From: Bacillus subtilis
GTDB lineage: Bacteria > Bacillota > Bacilli > Bacillales > Bacillaceae_C
Length of the DNA: 57,990 bases
Reading direction: 5' to 3'
NCBI RefSeq assembly: GCF_008764245.1
Contig: NZ_VTQV01000029.1
Location: forward strand, 1-57,990
Shown here: piece after piece, positions 16,880 through 25,270 of the stretch
How positions within the stretch are numbered: position 1 is the stretch's first letter
Layout: each line of letters begins with the position of its first letter
Translations under genes and position numbers: made by a program
Notes under the pieces: model-generated
Told to the model about the DNA's origin: nothing
What the model saw: the letters and a program-made list of their open reading frames with translations, nothing else
The model's database searches: none

Positions 16880-17800
16880 CTAGCGATGATGATCATATCG
16901 AGTTTCTTTTGTAATCCATTTTAAATATTCTATTTCCTCTTTATGTAGAGGGGTGGCTTTCACGGCACGGGCATTATCTTTCACTTGCTCTACTGAGCTT
17001 GCCCCTGTTACAACAGCTGCTACCGCTTCATGAGCAAGATTATATTGAAGGGCAATTTCATTCATCGTTCGGCCTGTTGAGAATAATTTAGCTTGGATAC
17101 TTTTGATTAGTTCCCTTACTTCCGCAGCTGTATAATTTAAATATCCTTCTAATTCTTCCGAATCCAGCCTTTCTAGCACTTTATCGCTAAGCAAGCCTTT
17201 TGCAACAGATCCTCTTGTCACAACACTAATTTTTTCTTCTTCCAAGAAAGGAAATAATTCTTCGGGACGTCGATCCAAAAGACTATATTGCATCATATTG
17301 CTTACAATAGAAGATTTCTCGGCAAATAATTTAATGACATTTGGCCTAATGGAGGAAATGCCATAGTAACGAATTAGTCCTTCTTGCTGTAATTCTTCAA
17401 AAGCTTCAATCGTTTCCTCCGACGGATCATCGATTGTGCCGCCATGCAATTGGTATAAATCAATATAATCTGTTTGCAGGCGTTTTAAACTATTCTTAAC
17501 GGCATTTTTAATATAGGCTTTTGAAGGATCCCAATACCAACCATCCTTTTGATCATTCCAACGATTTCCAACTTTTGTGGCAATGATCACCTGGTCTCGA
17601 ATTGGAGATAATACTTTTCCAATGATTTCCTCATTCACCCCATAGTCATATAAGTCTGCGGTATCAAAATAATTAATCCCCTGGTCTAAAGCAGCTTGAA
17701 TAATCTTTTCAGCATGGTCACTGTTCGTCCCTAAAGACATACAGCCAAGTCCCATCCTCGAAACCCACAAGTCAGAATTTCCTAATTGCCTCTTTTCCAT
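16880..17800 (-). CDS. yqkF: Aldo/keto reductase (YqkF)
   Basis: 306 residues. AKR landmarks are GLGCMSLGTN, NYFDTADLYDYG near residue 50 (catalytic Asp and Tyr), LYQLHGG with the active-site His, and a late GASSVEQVKDN. An NADPH-dependent carbonyl reductase is likely; the substrate is unknown. I chose the ATG at 17800 because the product then equals the usual length. GGGATA lies just upstream, and the frame otherwise extends only six codons. It is divergent from nudF. Confidence 0.93.
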   Translation of the reverse strand: MEKRQLGNSDLWVSRMGLGCMSLGTNSDHAEKIIQAALDQGINYFDTADLYDYGVNEEIIGKVLSPIRDQVIIATKVGNRWNDQKDGWYWDPSKAYIKNAVKNSLKRLQTDYIDLYQLHGGTIDDPSEETIEAFEELQQEGLIRYYGISSIRPNVIKLFAEKSSIVSNMMQYSLLDRRPEELFPFLEEEKISVVTRGSVAKGLLSDKVLERLDSEELEGYLNYTAAEVRELIKSIQAKLFSTGRTMNEIALQYNLAHEAVAAVVTGASSVEQVKDNARAVKATPLHKEEIEYLKWITKETRYDHHR

Positions 17801-17998
17801 ACTATCCCGTCCTTTCAAGTCTTTATTTCAGAAGAAAGTTTTCCTTGGAATCACTTCGGACTAAGTGTAGAAGTTGTCCAGCTCCAAGCGTCTTCTGTTT
17901 TCTTCCATTCTACCTAAAAGTTGGTAAAGAAAACAAAATTAATGTTCTCTACTGGCTATGGTATGATAATAACAGTTAGAAGTAAGGAGCGGATTTAT

Positions 17999-18556
17999 TT
18001 GAATAAATTTGAAGAAAAAACAATCCAGAGCCAAGAAATTTTTAATGGTAAGATTATTCAATTGCGGGTAGAGGATGTCGAGCTTCCAAATGGAAAAATG
18101 GCCAAACGTGAAATCGTCAAGCACCCGGGCGCTGTTGGTATTATTCCAATCACACAAGACGGAAAAATTTTAATGGTGGAGCAATTTCGCAAACCGCTGG
18201 AACGATCTTTGCTGGAAATCCCTGCTGGGAAGCTCGAACAAGGTGAAGAACCACAAGTAACAGCCGCGAGGGAATTGGAGGAGGAGACAGGATTTCGGGC
18301 AAACCAAATGAATTATTTAACTTCCTTCTATACAGCTCCTGGTTTTTCAGATGAAGTAATTCACCTTTACATCGCAACCAATTTGGAAAAGGTAGAGAAT
18401 CCTCTTCCAGGTGATGAAGATGAATTTGTTGATTTGTTAGAGGTAGATTTAGAATCGGCTGCTACCTTTGTAGACGAGAAACGTATTTACGATGCCAAAA
18501 CAGTGTATGCTGTTCTTTATCTCCAAATGAAAAAGGTGTTGGCCGAACATGAGTGA
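17999..18556 (+). CDS. nudF: ADP-ribose pyrophosphatase (Nudix)
   Basis: 185 residues with a complete Nudix box near residues 78-100: GKLEQGEEPQ followed by RELEEETGF, fitting GX5EX7REUXEEXGU. It hydrolyses ADP-ribose to AMP and ribose 5-phosphate. AAGGAG directly precedes the TTG at 17999, which gives the family length; the longer frame from 17921 is not supported. The last 8 bases overlap the start of the endonuclease Q-like gene, implying coupled translation. Confidence 0.95.
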   Translation: MNKFEEKTIQSQEIFNGKIIQLRVEDVELPNGKMAKREIVKHPGAVGIIPITQDGKILMVEQFRKPLERSLLEIPAGKLEQGEEPQVTAARELEEETGFRANQMNYLTSFYTAPGFSDEVIHLYIATNLEKVENPLPGDEDEFVDLLEVDLESAATFVDEKRIYDAKTVYAVLYLQMKKVLAEHE

Positions 18557-19709
18557 TGTGTTTGCTGATTTACATATTCACATTGGAAGAACCTATACAG
18601 GAAAAGCCGTTAAAATAACAGGCAGTAGGAATCTTACATTATCTAATATTCTAAAGGCAGCCAAATACCCGAAAGGTCTGGACATGGTCGGGGTCATTGA
18701 TTGTCATTCGCCAGAAGTGATCATAGAGATTGAGCAATTGATTCATGAAGAAAAATTAGTGAAGATGCAAGAGGGTGGTTTCCGCTATGAAGATGAAGTA
18801 ACTCTTATACCTGGAACTGAGATAGAAGTTTATGATGAGAACTGTCATGGTCCGATTCATGTTTTAGCTTATTTTCCAACATTAACGACTTTAAAAGATT
18901 TTTCAAGTTGGCTTTCAGCTCGAGTGACCAATATCCAATTAAGCACACAAAGAATATATGAAAACGCCCGAGTTTTACAAGAAAAGGTGAAAAGCTTAGG
19001 AGGATTGTTTATCCCAGCGCATGTCTTCACTCCTTTTAAAAGTTTATATGGAAAAGGAGTAACTCATTCCTTAACTGAAATTTTGAATCCTAGCCTTATT
19101 GATGCCGTCGAACTTGGACTAAGTTCAGATACCGGAATGGCTGATCAAATAACCGAATTGCATGCTTATACTTTTTTAACAAATTCTGATGCGCATTCCA
19201 CTCAAAAAATTGCACGGGAATATCAAAAATTTGATTTAGAGACACCTACTTTTACGGCCCTTTCTCAAGCCTTAAAGAATCAAGGCGGGAATCGGGTAAA
19301 AGCCAATTATGGTTTAAACCCCCGTTTGGGTAAATATTATCGGACGACATGTGCTGTTTGTTCCGAGCCAATGAAAGAAGCTATTTGTTCCCATTGTGGT
19401 TCTGAAAAGTTTACTAAAGGGGTATCCGAACGCATTTCCGAGCTGGCTAATGCAGGGGATAAGCCTAAACGACCTCCTTATATTCATCAAGTACCATTGG
19501 AATTTATTCCGGGCTTGGGGCCAAAAACGATGCAACAATTACTAGATCATTTTGGAACAGAGATGAATATTTTACATCGGGTAAAAGAAAAAGACTTGAA
19601 AGAACTTGTCAACATTCAACTTGCAGAAATGATCATCCAAGCGCGTGAAGGCAAATTACAAATTGCCGCCGGGGGAGGCGGAAAATACGGTAAAGTGAAA
19701 AAATCTTAA
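18549..19709 (+). CDS. yqxK: Endonuclease Q family protein (YqxK)
   Basis: 386 residues. An N-terminal PHP-type metal domain has DLHIHIG (residue 8), VIDCHSPE near 51, PGTEIEVY near 90, IPAHVF near 155 and FLTNSDAHS near 210. A zinc ribbon (CAVCSEPMKEAICSHCG) lies near residue 270, and a helix-hairpin-helix FIPGLGPKTMQQLLDHFG near 320. EndoQ, first described in Archaea and later in some Bacillus, nicks 5' of deaminated bases such as hypoxanthine and uracil. The metal ligands look complete. It is coupled with nudF. Confidence 0.9.
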   Translation: MSDVFADLHIHIGRTYTGKAVKITGSRNLTLSNILKAAKYPKGLDMVGVIDCHSPEVIIEIEQLIHEEKLVKMQEGGFRYEDEVTLIPGTEIEVYDENCHGPIHVLAYFPTLTTLKDFSSWLSARVTNIQLSTQRIYENARVLQEKVKSLGGLFIPAHVFTPFKSLYGKGVTHSLTEILNPSLIDAVELGLSSDTGMADQITELHAYTFLTNSDAHSTQKIAREYQKFDLETPTFTALSQALKNQGGNRVKANYGLNPRLGKYYRTTCAVCSEPMKEAICSHCGSEKFTKGVSERISELANAGDKPKRPPYIHQVPLEFIPGLGPKTMQQLLDHFGTEMNILHRVKEKDLKELVNIQLAEMIIQAREGKLQIAAGGGGKYGKVKKS

Positions 19710-19740
19710 GTTCTTATTACGTTATTATTTTTAGCGTCTG

Positions 19741-19769
19741 TCATATTAACGGCCTGTCCCACATATGAT
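19741..19769 (+). promoter_or_regulatory. Sigma-E-like promoter of spoIIM
   Basis: TCATATT (19741-19747) and CATATGAT (19762-19769) are spaced by 14 bases, fitting the sigma-E pattern KMATATT-N14-CATACANT with small deviations. spoIIM is a sigma-E gene in B. subtilis. Confidence 0.7.
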
Positions 19770-19791
19770 GTAACAATCGTGGGACAGGAGG
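19753..19791 (+). promoter_or_regulatory. Hairpin overlapping the spoIIM Shine-Dalgarno sequence
   Basis: CCTGTCCCAC 19753-19762 pairs perfectly with GTGGGACAGG 19779-19788 around a 16-base loop. The 3' arm overlaps AGGAGG 19786-19791, the ribosome site of spoIIM. The 5' arm lies upstream of the expected sigma-E start point, so only longer read-through transcripts contain both arms. Confidence 0.7.
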
Positions 19792-19800
19792 AAATATTCA

Positions 19801-20445
19801 ATGCGCTATCGACTTTCAACAAACATTATAACTCGTCATTTTCAAGAACATTCGTCTCTTTATACCTTTATGACTGTTTTATTTTTAATGGGTGTTATAT
19901 TTGGTGCAGTGATGGTGAATAGTTTATCTGACCATCAAAAAGAAGACCTGTTTTATTATTTAAATCAATTTTTTGGCCAAGTAGGAGAAGGCCAAATGGT
20001 GCCACCTGAAGAGTTATTAAAATTAAGCTTTTTCCATAATGTGAAGATAGCTGGATTAATATGGGTACTAGGCATCTCGATTATTGGCTTCCCATTAATC
20101 TTTTTATTAATTTTTTTAAAAGGAATTGTCGTTGGTTTTTCCATTGGTTTTTTAGTGAGCCAAATGGGTTGGCAAGGATTATTACTTTCTTTTGTCTCTC
20201 TTTTGCCACAAAATTTATTCATGATTCCAGTGTTGATCTTTATATCGGTCAGTTCGATTGCTCTGTCTATGAAAATTATCAAAAAGGTCTTTATAAGACC
20301 AACATTTCATTTTCAGTTTGTTCCGGTTTTTGCTAAATATGTAATGGCTTATGTAGGAGCGATTGCTGTTATTACAGTTGCAGCTAGCATTGAAGCTTAT
20401 ATTTCTCCTGCTTTAATGAAGTCTGTCATTCTATCAATCAGCTAA
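19801..20445 (+). CDS. spoIIM: Stage II sporulation protein M
   Basis: 214 residues with about five membrane segments, including FMTVLFLMGVIFGAVMV near 25 and the FPLIFLLIFLKGIVVGFSIG block typical of the SpoIIM family. With SpoIID and SpoIIP it forms the peptidoglycan-degrading machine at the septum that drives engulfment of the forespore. The start ATG is 10 bases behind AGGAGG. It stands between endoQ and fur, as in B. subtilis. Confidence 0.95.
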   Translation: MRYRLSTNIITRHFQEHSSLYTFMTVLFLMGVIFGAVMVNSLSDHQKEDLFYYLNQFFGQVGEGQMVPPEELLKLSFFHNVKIAGLIWVLGISIIGFPLIFLLIFLKGIVVGFSIGFLVSQMGWQGLLLSFVSLLPQNLFMIPVLIFISVSSIALSMKIIKKVFIRPTFHFQFVPVFAKYVMAYVGAIAVITVAASIEAYISPALMKSVILSIS

Positions 20446-20457
20446 ACCCTTCGCACA

Positions 20458-20472
20458 TTATAATTATTTTAG
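20458..20472 (+). promoter_or_regulatory. PerR box-like site upstream of fur
   Basis: TTATAATTATTTTAG matches 13 of 15 positions of the Per box TTATAATNATTATAA. It sits directly upstream of a plausible sigma-A promoter (TTGAAT 20474-20479, 16-base gap, TATAAT 20496-20501). fur is PerR-controlled in B. subtilis. Confidence 0.55.
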
Positions 20473-20535
20473 TTTGAATATGAGCATCAATCTGATATAA
20501 TTATAGTGGAGAATCGCGAGGGAGGATATTGAGGT

Positions 20536-21000
20536 ATGGAAAGTCGCATAGAACGGATAAAGAAACAATTACATTCCGCAAGCTACAAGCTCACTCCCCA
20601 GCGTGAAGCCACGGTTCGGGTATTGCTTGAACATGAGGAAGATCATTTAAGTGCAGAAGATGTCTATCTGCTAGTCAAAGAAAAGTCACCCGAAATCGGG
20701 CTTGCAACAGTATATAGAACATTAGAGTTGTTAACGGAATTAAAAGTCGTGGACAAGATTAATTTTGGTGACGGTGTGTCACGCTTCGATCTTAGAAAAG
20801 AAGGAGCTGCTCATTTTCATCATCATCTTATTTGTATTGAATGTGGAGCCGTGGAAGAGATTCAAGACGATTTACTAGAAGATGTGGAAAAAATTGTAGA
20901 AAGAGATTGGCGCTTTAAAATAAAAGACCATCGCCTCATTTTTCACGGAATTTGTTGGAAGTGTCAAGAAAAAACCGATATTAATAAAAAAACAGATTAA
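20536..21000 (+). CDS. fur: Ferric uptake regulator Fur
   Basis: 154 residues. The winged helix has KLTPQREATVRVL and IGLATVYRTLELLTEL (recognition helix near residues 55-70). The metal sites HFHHHLICIECG near 96-107 and CWKC near 143 are intact, giving the structural Cys4 zinc site. With Fe2+ it represses iron uptake genes. The name Fur rather than PerR or Zur rests on the position between spoIIM and yqzK-xerD, where B. subtilis has fur, and on the sequence pattern. GGGAGG lies upstream and a terminator follows. Confidence 0.9.
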   Translation: MESRIERIKKQLHSASYKLTPQREATVRVLLEHEEDHLSAEDVYLLVKEKSPEIGLATVYRTLELLTELKVVDKINFGDGVSRFDLRKEGAAHFHHHLICIECGAVEEIQDDLLEDVEKIVERDWRFKIKDHRLIFHGICWKCQEKTDINKKTD

Positions 21001-21031
21001 ACCTTTTCCAAGTCTAGGAAAAGGTTTTTTT
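20998..21031 (+). terminator. Terminator of fur
   Basis: AAACCTTTTCC pairs with GGAAAAGGTTT and runs into seven T. Confidence 0.85.
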
Positions 21032-21154
21032 AGTATTAAAAAAAAGAGAGTGACCGTGACACTAATTTCCCTTCTCAATCGGCTCACCGAAAAAAATTGC
21101 CTTCGTCCATTGGTTTAATGAATAAATGAAAACAACCTTGGCATATGATGGTAA

Positions 21155-21280
21155 TAAGAAAAGCGGAAGGCGTTTGCCAGGGGCGACAAGCAAATGTTCC
21201 TAAATCTTGGAAGGGTGTTTTTTCCTTCCAAGATTTAGGGTTATTTGACCTCGAGCCCCTCACGCCTGTTCAGCTGCGTA
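21155..21280 (+). repeat. Structured dispersed element, family A, copy 3
   Basis: AGGCG 21168-21172 with CGCCT 21263-21267; GGGGC 21180-21184 with GCCCC 21255-21259; CAAAT 21191-21195 with ATTTG 21243-21247; and a perfect 16-bp hairpin 21199-21214 with 21224-21239. The hairpin differs from copy 1 at paired positions while staying fully complementary. Confidence 0.87.
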
Positions 21281-21307
21281 CAAACTTAAAAGTTAAGGAT
21301 GAAAACA

Positions 21308-21535
21308 ATGAGAAATACTTTAAAAACACTTTTTGGAACATTACGATTACTCGCCTTGCTTATTGGATGCACGATTCTCTTCTATTATGGTATTATGTGG
21401 ATAAATCAAGAATATGAAAATTATCGGCGTTATGATGAGCCGGAAGGAAGTGCGGTAAAGGCCTTTCAACCAGAAAGTCAAAGAAGTGATGCCTGGTTTT
21501 CGCGCCTAATCCTTTTTTACCAGAATGGAGAGTAA
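21308..21535 (+). CDS. yqzK: YqzK family small membrane protein (DUF4227)
   Basis: 75 residues. One membrane helix near residues 8-27 ([20 protein letters not shown]) is followed by a charged tail with [15 protein letters not shown]. It corresponds to yqzK between fur and xerD in Bacillus; the function is unknown. TAAGG lies 9 bases before the ATG at 21308, so the in-frame ATG at 21299, which overlaps that site, is less likely. The stop abuts or overlaps the xerD start region. Confidence 0.85.
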   Translation: MRNTLKTLFGTLRLLALLIGCTILFYYGIMWINQEYENYRRYDEPEGSAVKAFQPESQRSDAWFSRLILFYQNGE

Positions 21536-21540
21536 TGGTT

Positions 21541-22434
21541 GTGCAAGATGAGATGCAGGATTTTATCCACTTTATGACAGTAGAAAAAGGATTGTCCCAA
21601 AATACGATTGTTTCGTATAAACGAGATTTAAAACGCTATTTGGAATATTTACAGCAGGTAGAGCAATTAAAGGCATTGAATGATGTGACTCGTATCCATA
21701 TTATTCAATTTTTGGCTTTTTTAAAGAAAGAAGGAAAGTCCTCGAAGACATTAGCTCGACATATTGCATCCATTCGAGCTTTTCATCAATTTCTATTAAG
21801 GGATAGAGTAGTTGATCATGATCCATCTGTCCATTTGGAAACACCCAAGATGGAAAGGAAATTACCTCAAGTATTAAGTTTCCAAGAAGTTGAAAATTTG
21901 CTGAATACGCCTGATCTCACAACTTCTTATGGTATAAGGGATAAAGCTATGATGGAATTACTTTACGCTACTGGGATCAGGGTAAGTGAGCTAATCAATT
22001 TAGATTTGGATAATGTCCATTTAACAATGGGGTTTGTTCGTTGTATCGGTAAAGGGGATAAGGAGCGAATTATTCCTCTCGGTCAAATGGCTTCAGATGC
22101 TGTTGAATACTATTTACGAGAATCTCGACCTCGACTCAGAAAAACAAAATATAAAACAGAAGCTCTGTTTCTGAATCATCATGGAAATCGACTGACACGC
22201 CAAGGCTTTTGGAAAATCATTAAAAAGTTAGCGATTGATGCTCATATTGAAAAGGATCTTACTCCTCATACTTTGAGACATTCCTTTGCTACCCATTTGC
22301 TAGAAAATGGGGCTGACTTAAGGGCAGTACAAGAAATGTTGGGACATGCTGATATTTCAACTACACAAATCTATACACATGTAACAAAAACAAGGTTGAA
22401 AGATGTTTATACAAAATATCATCCACGGGCTTAA
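21541..22434 (+). CDS. xerD: Site-specific tyrosine recombinase XerD
   Basis: 297 residues. The N-terminal SAM-like domain starts [20 protein letters not shown]. The catalytic set is Arg in [10 protein letters not shown], Lys in IGKGDKER, His-Arg in [13 protein letters not shown], His in [10 protein letters not shown] and Tyr in IYTHV. With XerC or CodV it resolves chromosome dimers at dif. The GTG at 21541 is 10 bases from GGAG (21527-21530); the ATG at 21535 is only 4 bases away, so GTG is preferred, and the two differ by two residues. Confidence 0.95.
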   Translation: MQDEMQDFIHFMTVEKGLSQNTIVSYKRDLKRYLEYLQQVEQLKALNDVTRIHIIQFLAFLKKEGKSSKTLARHIASIRAFHQFLLRDRVVDHDPSVHLETPKMERKLPQVLSFQEVENLLNTPDLTTSYGIRDKAMMELLYATGIRVSELINLDLDNVHLTMGFVRCIGKGDKERIIPLGQMASDAVEYYLRESRPRLRKTKYKTEALFLNHHGNRLTRQGFWKIIKKLAIDAHIEKDLTPHTLRHSFATHLLENGADLRAVQEMLGHADISTTQIYTHVTKTRLKDVYTKYHPRA

Positions 22435-22447
22435 GAAACGATAGCAT

Positions 22448-22470
22448 AAAAAACCGCCTAGGCGGTTTTT
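22448..22470 (+). terminator. Terminator of xerD
   Basis: AAAACCGCC TA GGCGGTTTTT, a tight perfect stem with a T-run. Confidence 0.85.
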
Positions 22471-22529
22471 ACTTTGGATTTAAAAGGGTATGTTAAAAGT
22501 ATAAATGTACTTTTGTAGGAGGAATAGGC

Positions 22530-23723
22530 ATGGACTATACAACATTTAAAAAGATTCATTTAATTGTACTCGATTCTGTTGGAATAGGGGAAGCACCTGA
22601 TGCAGCTGTTTTTAACGATGAAGGGGCAGATACATTAGGCCATATTGCCGAAAAAATGGATGGTTTGACATTACCGAATCTACAAAGCTTTGGTTTAGCG
22701 AATATAAGAAAAATTAAAGGAGTAGATCCTGTAGACAAACCACTCGCGTTTTATACAAAGATGCGAGAGGCATCAAATGGAAAGGATACGATGACAGGGC
22801 ATTGGGAATTAATGGGGCTCGTGACAAGTCACCCTTTTAAAGTCTTTCCAAACGGTTTTCCTGAGCTGCTAATTACGGAAATGGAGAAAGCCTCAGGACG
22901 ATCTGTGATTGGAAACATCCCAGCAAGTGGAACGGAAATTATCGAAAGACTTGGGAAAGAGCATATGGAAACAGGAGCTTTGATTGTGTATACTTCTGCT
23001 GATTCAGTTTTACAAATTGCGGCTCATGAAGAGATCGTTCCATTAGAGGAGTTATATCAGATTTGTGAAAAAACGAGACAGTTAACCTTAAAGGAAGAAT
23101 TTAAGGTTGGTCGTGTCATTGCTCGTCCTTTTGTTGGTGAACCGGGCAATTTTCAACGTACCGCCAATCGTCATGATTATGCCTTAAAACCTTTTGCACG
23201 AACAGTGATGAATGAATTGAAAGATGCTGGATTTGATGTAATAGCGCTCGGGAAAATTCATGATATTTATGACGGAGAAGGGATAACAGAATCGATTAGA
23301 ACAGAGTCCAATATGGACGGGGTTGATAAACTCTTGCAAACGATGGGGAAAAACTTCACGGGCTTAAATTTTATCAATTTGGTTGATTTTGATGCGAAAT
23401 TTGGTCACCGCAGAAATCCCGAAGGTTATGGGCAAGCACTGGAGGAATTTGATCAAAGAGTTCCTGAAATAATCGATCAAATGGGTGAAGAGGATCTATT
23501 AATCATAACAGCAGATCATGGAAATGATCCAACCCATCATGGGACAGATCATACAAGAGAATTTGTACCCATGTTAGCCTACTCAAAGAAATTATCCCAC
23601 GGGAAAGAGCTTCCAATCCGAAAAACTTTTGCGGATGTAGGGGCAACCATTGCAAGGAACTTTAAAGTGAATTGGAAAGGGAAGGGGACAAGTTTTTTAG
23701 AGGATTTACAAAACATAGAATAA
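22530..23723 (+). CDS. deoB: Phosphopentomutase
   Basis: 397 residues of the alkaline phosphatase-like superfamily. Metal-site blocks are [15 protein letters not shown] at the start, [14 protein letters not shown] (phosphorylated Thr) near residue 88, and the late DADxH-type clusters [19 protein letters not shown]. It interconverts ribose 1- and 5-phosphate, or the deoxy forms, in nucleoside salvage. AGGAGG precedes the ATG. In B. subtilis a purine nucleoside phosphorylase gene follows; here the next gene is dacF after a terminator. Confidence 0.96.
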   Translation: MDYTTFKKIHLIVLDSVGIGEAPDAAVFNDEGADTLGHIAEKMDGLTLPNLQSFGLANIRKIKGVDPVDKPLAFYTKMREASNGKDTMTGHWELMGLVTSHPFKVFPNGFPELLITEMEKASGRSVIGNIPASGTEIIERLGKEHMETGALIVYTSADSVLQIAAHEEIVPLEELYQICEKTRQLTLKEEFKVGRVIARPFVGEPGNFQRTANRHDYALKPFARTVMNELKDAGFDVIALGKIHDIYDGEGITESIRTESNMDGVDKLLQTMGKNFTGLNFINLVDFDAKFGHRRNPEGYGQALEEFDQRVPEIIDQMGEEDLLIITADHGNDPTHHGTDHTREFVPMLAYSKKLSHGKELPIRKTFADVGATIARNFKVNWKGKGTSFLEDLQNIE

Positions 23724-23751
23724 TATTGATACAAATCCCTGCCAAGTTGGG

Positions 23752-23784
23752 AAAAGCTCGAAAAGTTATTTTCGGGCTTTTTCT
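23752..23784 (+). terminator. Terminator of deoB
   Basis: AAAAGCTCG pairs with CGGGCTTTT (one G-T pair) and leads into a T-rich tail. Confidence 0.75.
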
Positions 23785-23794
23785 TTTTGTCTTT

Positions 23795-23823
23795 GTATAA
23801 ATCCATCCAAGCTGGGAGAGAAT
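23795..23823 (+). promoter_or_regulatory. Possible sigma-F promoter of dacF
   Basis: GTATA (23795-23799), a 15-base gap, then GGAGAGAAT, near the sigma-F pattern GYATA-N15-GGNNANHTR with mismatches at the end. dacF is a sigma-F gene in B. subtilis. Weak by sequence alone. Confidence 0.45.
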
Positions 23824-23859
23824 GGATTTATGGAAAACATTTCCGGTGGAGGGATTGAT

Positions 23860-25023
23860 ATGAAAAAAGTTGTAACCATGTTTGTTGCATTATGTTTAAT
23901 TCTTTCATTATATTCAGGAGCTGCATTTGCTGAAGAAAAGAAAACGGAGCTTGCGGAAGATTCGAAATCAGCAATCCTAATTGAAAGAGATACTGGGACG
24001 ATTTTATATGAGAAAAATAGGGACGAAAAATACTCTCCTGCTTCCATGACAAAAATTATGACCATGTTATTAATTATGGAAGCCATCGATTCTGGGAAAA
24101 TAAAGATGGATGAGAAGGTCACAACAAGTGAGTATGCAGCCTCAATGGGTGGTTCACAAATTTTTCTCGAACCTGGCGAAGAGATGACGGTTAAAGAGCT
24201 TTTATTAGCTATGGCAATTGCCTCGGCTAATGATGCCTCTGTCGCATTAGCTGAGAAAATCGCAGGAAGTGAAGAAGCGTTTGTCGATATGATGAATGAG
24301 CGCACAAAGGAGTTAGGCTTAAAAAATACTCATTTTAAAAACACGACAGGTTTACCAATAGAAGATCATTACAGTACAGCCTATGACATGGCGATCATGG
24401 CAAAAGAGCTGTTGAAGCATGAAGAAATTACAGACTTCACCAAAAATTATGAAGCCTATTTAAGAGAGGATAGCGATAATAAATTTTGGCTAGTGAACAC
24501 CAATAAACTAGTAAAATTTTATCCTGGTGTGGATGGCTTAAAAACTGGATTTACAAGTGAAGCGAAGTATTGTCTAACTGCTACAGCAAAAAAAGATGGG
24601 ATGCGTGTGATTGCTGTAGTCTTTGGTGCACCAACATCGAAAAGTAGAAATGCACAAATAACCAAAATGCTCGATTATTCTTTTTCTCAATATGCCACTC
24701 ATCCCTTATATGAAAAGGGAAAAACGTTAGAAAAAGTGAAAGTGAGCAAGGGCAATAAAAAATATATAGAAGCAGTAACAGGGGAAAACGCTTCGGTTCT
24801 AACGAAAAAAGGAGAAAAGTTAGATAAGCTCACGGAAGAAATAGAATTGAATGAGCAGATTAAAGCCCCCCTTAAAAAAGGAGAAAAGATTGGCGTTTTG
24901 AAAGTAAAGAAAGATGGGAAAGAGCTAGTTGAGGTGCCTTTAGTTGCAAAGGAAAACGTAAAAAAAGCTTCTTGGTGGCATCTGTATAAACGAGCATTTG
25001 GATTGTTCACAAAAATAGATTAG
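23860..25023 (+). CDS. dacF: D-alanyl-D-alanine carboxypeptidase DacF
   Basis: 387 residues. A signal peptide ends at AFA before EEKK (about residue 24). Catalytic motifs are SxxK at 62-65 (SMTK), SAND near 122 and LKTGF near 228, followed by the C-terminal PBP5-type beta domain. It trims the terminal D-Ala of pentapeptides and helps set the cross-linking of forespore-synthesised peptidoglycan. GGTGGAGGG at 23846-23854 selects the ATG at 23860 over that at 23830. It lies just upstream of the spoIIA operon. Confidence 0.93.
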   Translation: MKKVVTMFVALCLILSLYSGAAFAEEKKTELAEDSKSAILIERDTGTILYEKNRDEKYSPASMTKIMTMLLIMEAIDSGKIKMDEKVTTSEYAASMGGSQIFLEPGEEMTVKELLLAMAIASANDASVALAEKIAGSEEAFVDMMNERTKELGLKNTHFKNTTGLPIEDHYSTAYDMAIMAKELLKHEEITDFTKNYEAYLREDSDNKFWLVNTNKLVKFYPGVDGLKTGFTSEAKYCLTATAKKDGMRVIAVVFGAPTSKSRNAQITKMLDYSFSQYATHPLYEKGKTLEKVKVSKGNKKYIEAVTGENASVLTKKGEKLDKLTEEIELNEQIKAPLKKGEKIGVLKVKKDGKELVEVPLVAKENVKKASWWHLYKRAFGLFTKID

Positions 25024-25080
25024 TGACAAGATATCTTTTTACTCCAACACACCGAGAATTTAGCCGATGTTCTGCTTATA

Positions 25081-25166
25081 ACCTGGGCCAATCAAAGGTT
25101 GGAACACCTTTCTTTGTCAAAGAACAATTGCTTGTCGCCGATAGGCGGATGCCTTGCGCTTTTCTT
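25081..25166 (-). repeat. Structured dispersed element, family A, partial copy
   Basis: In minus orientation it starts AAGAAAAGCGCAAGGC and keeps CGACAAGCAA then TTGTTC, but the TTATTTGACC side is lost. A different hairpin (AAAGG/CCTTT) takes its place. I read it as a degenerate copy in the dacF-spoIIAA gap. Confidence 0.6.
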
Positions 25167-25203
25167 AAATAAATTGCCGAATTTCTTCTAGTTTTGTCAT
25201 TAA

Positions 25204-25231
25204 GAAGGAATTAGAGGGATAAGAGTAGAAA
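25204..25231 (+). promoter_or_regulatory. Sigma-H-like promoter of the spoIIA operon
   Basis: GAAGGAATT (25204-25212) fits RNAGGAWWW. After 12 bases GTAGAAA (25225-25231) fits RNNGAAT with one mismatch. It lies 40 bases before spoIIAA, whose operon is sigma-H and Spo0A dependent in B. subtilis. Confidence 0.65.
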
Positions 25232-25270
25232 TGACTCATTATACTTCTATATGCGAGGAGGATTAGGCAA

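Noticed and set aside
17870-17905. TCCAGCTCCAAGCGTCTTCTG upstream of nudF
   Set aside because: It may be a worn end of family A (minus orientation), but too little remains to claim a copy.
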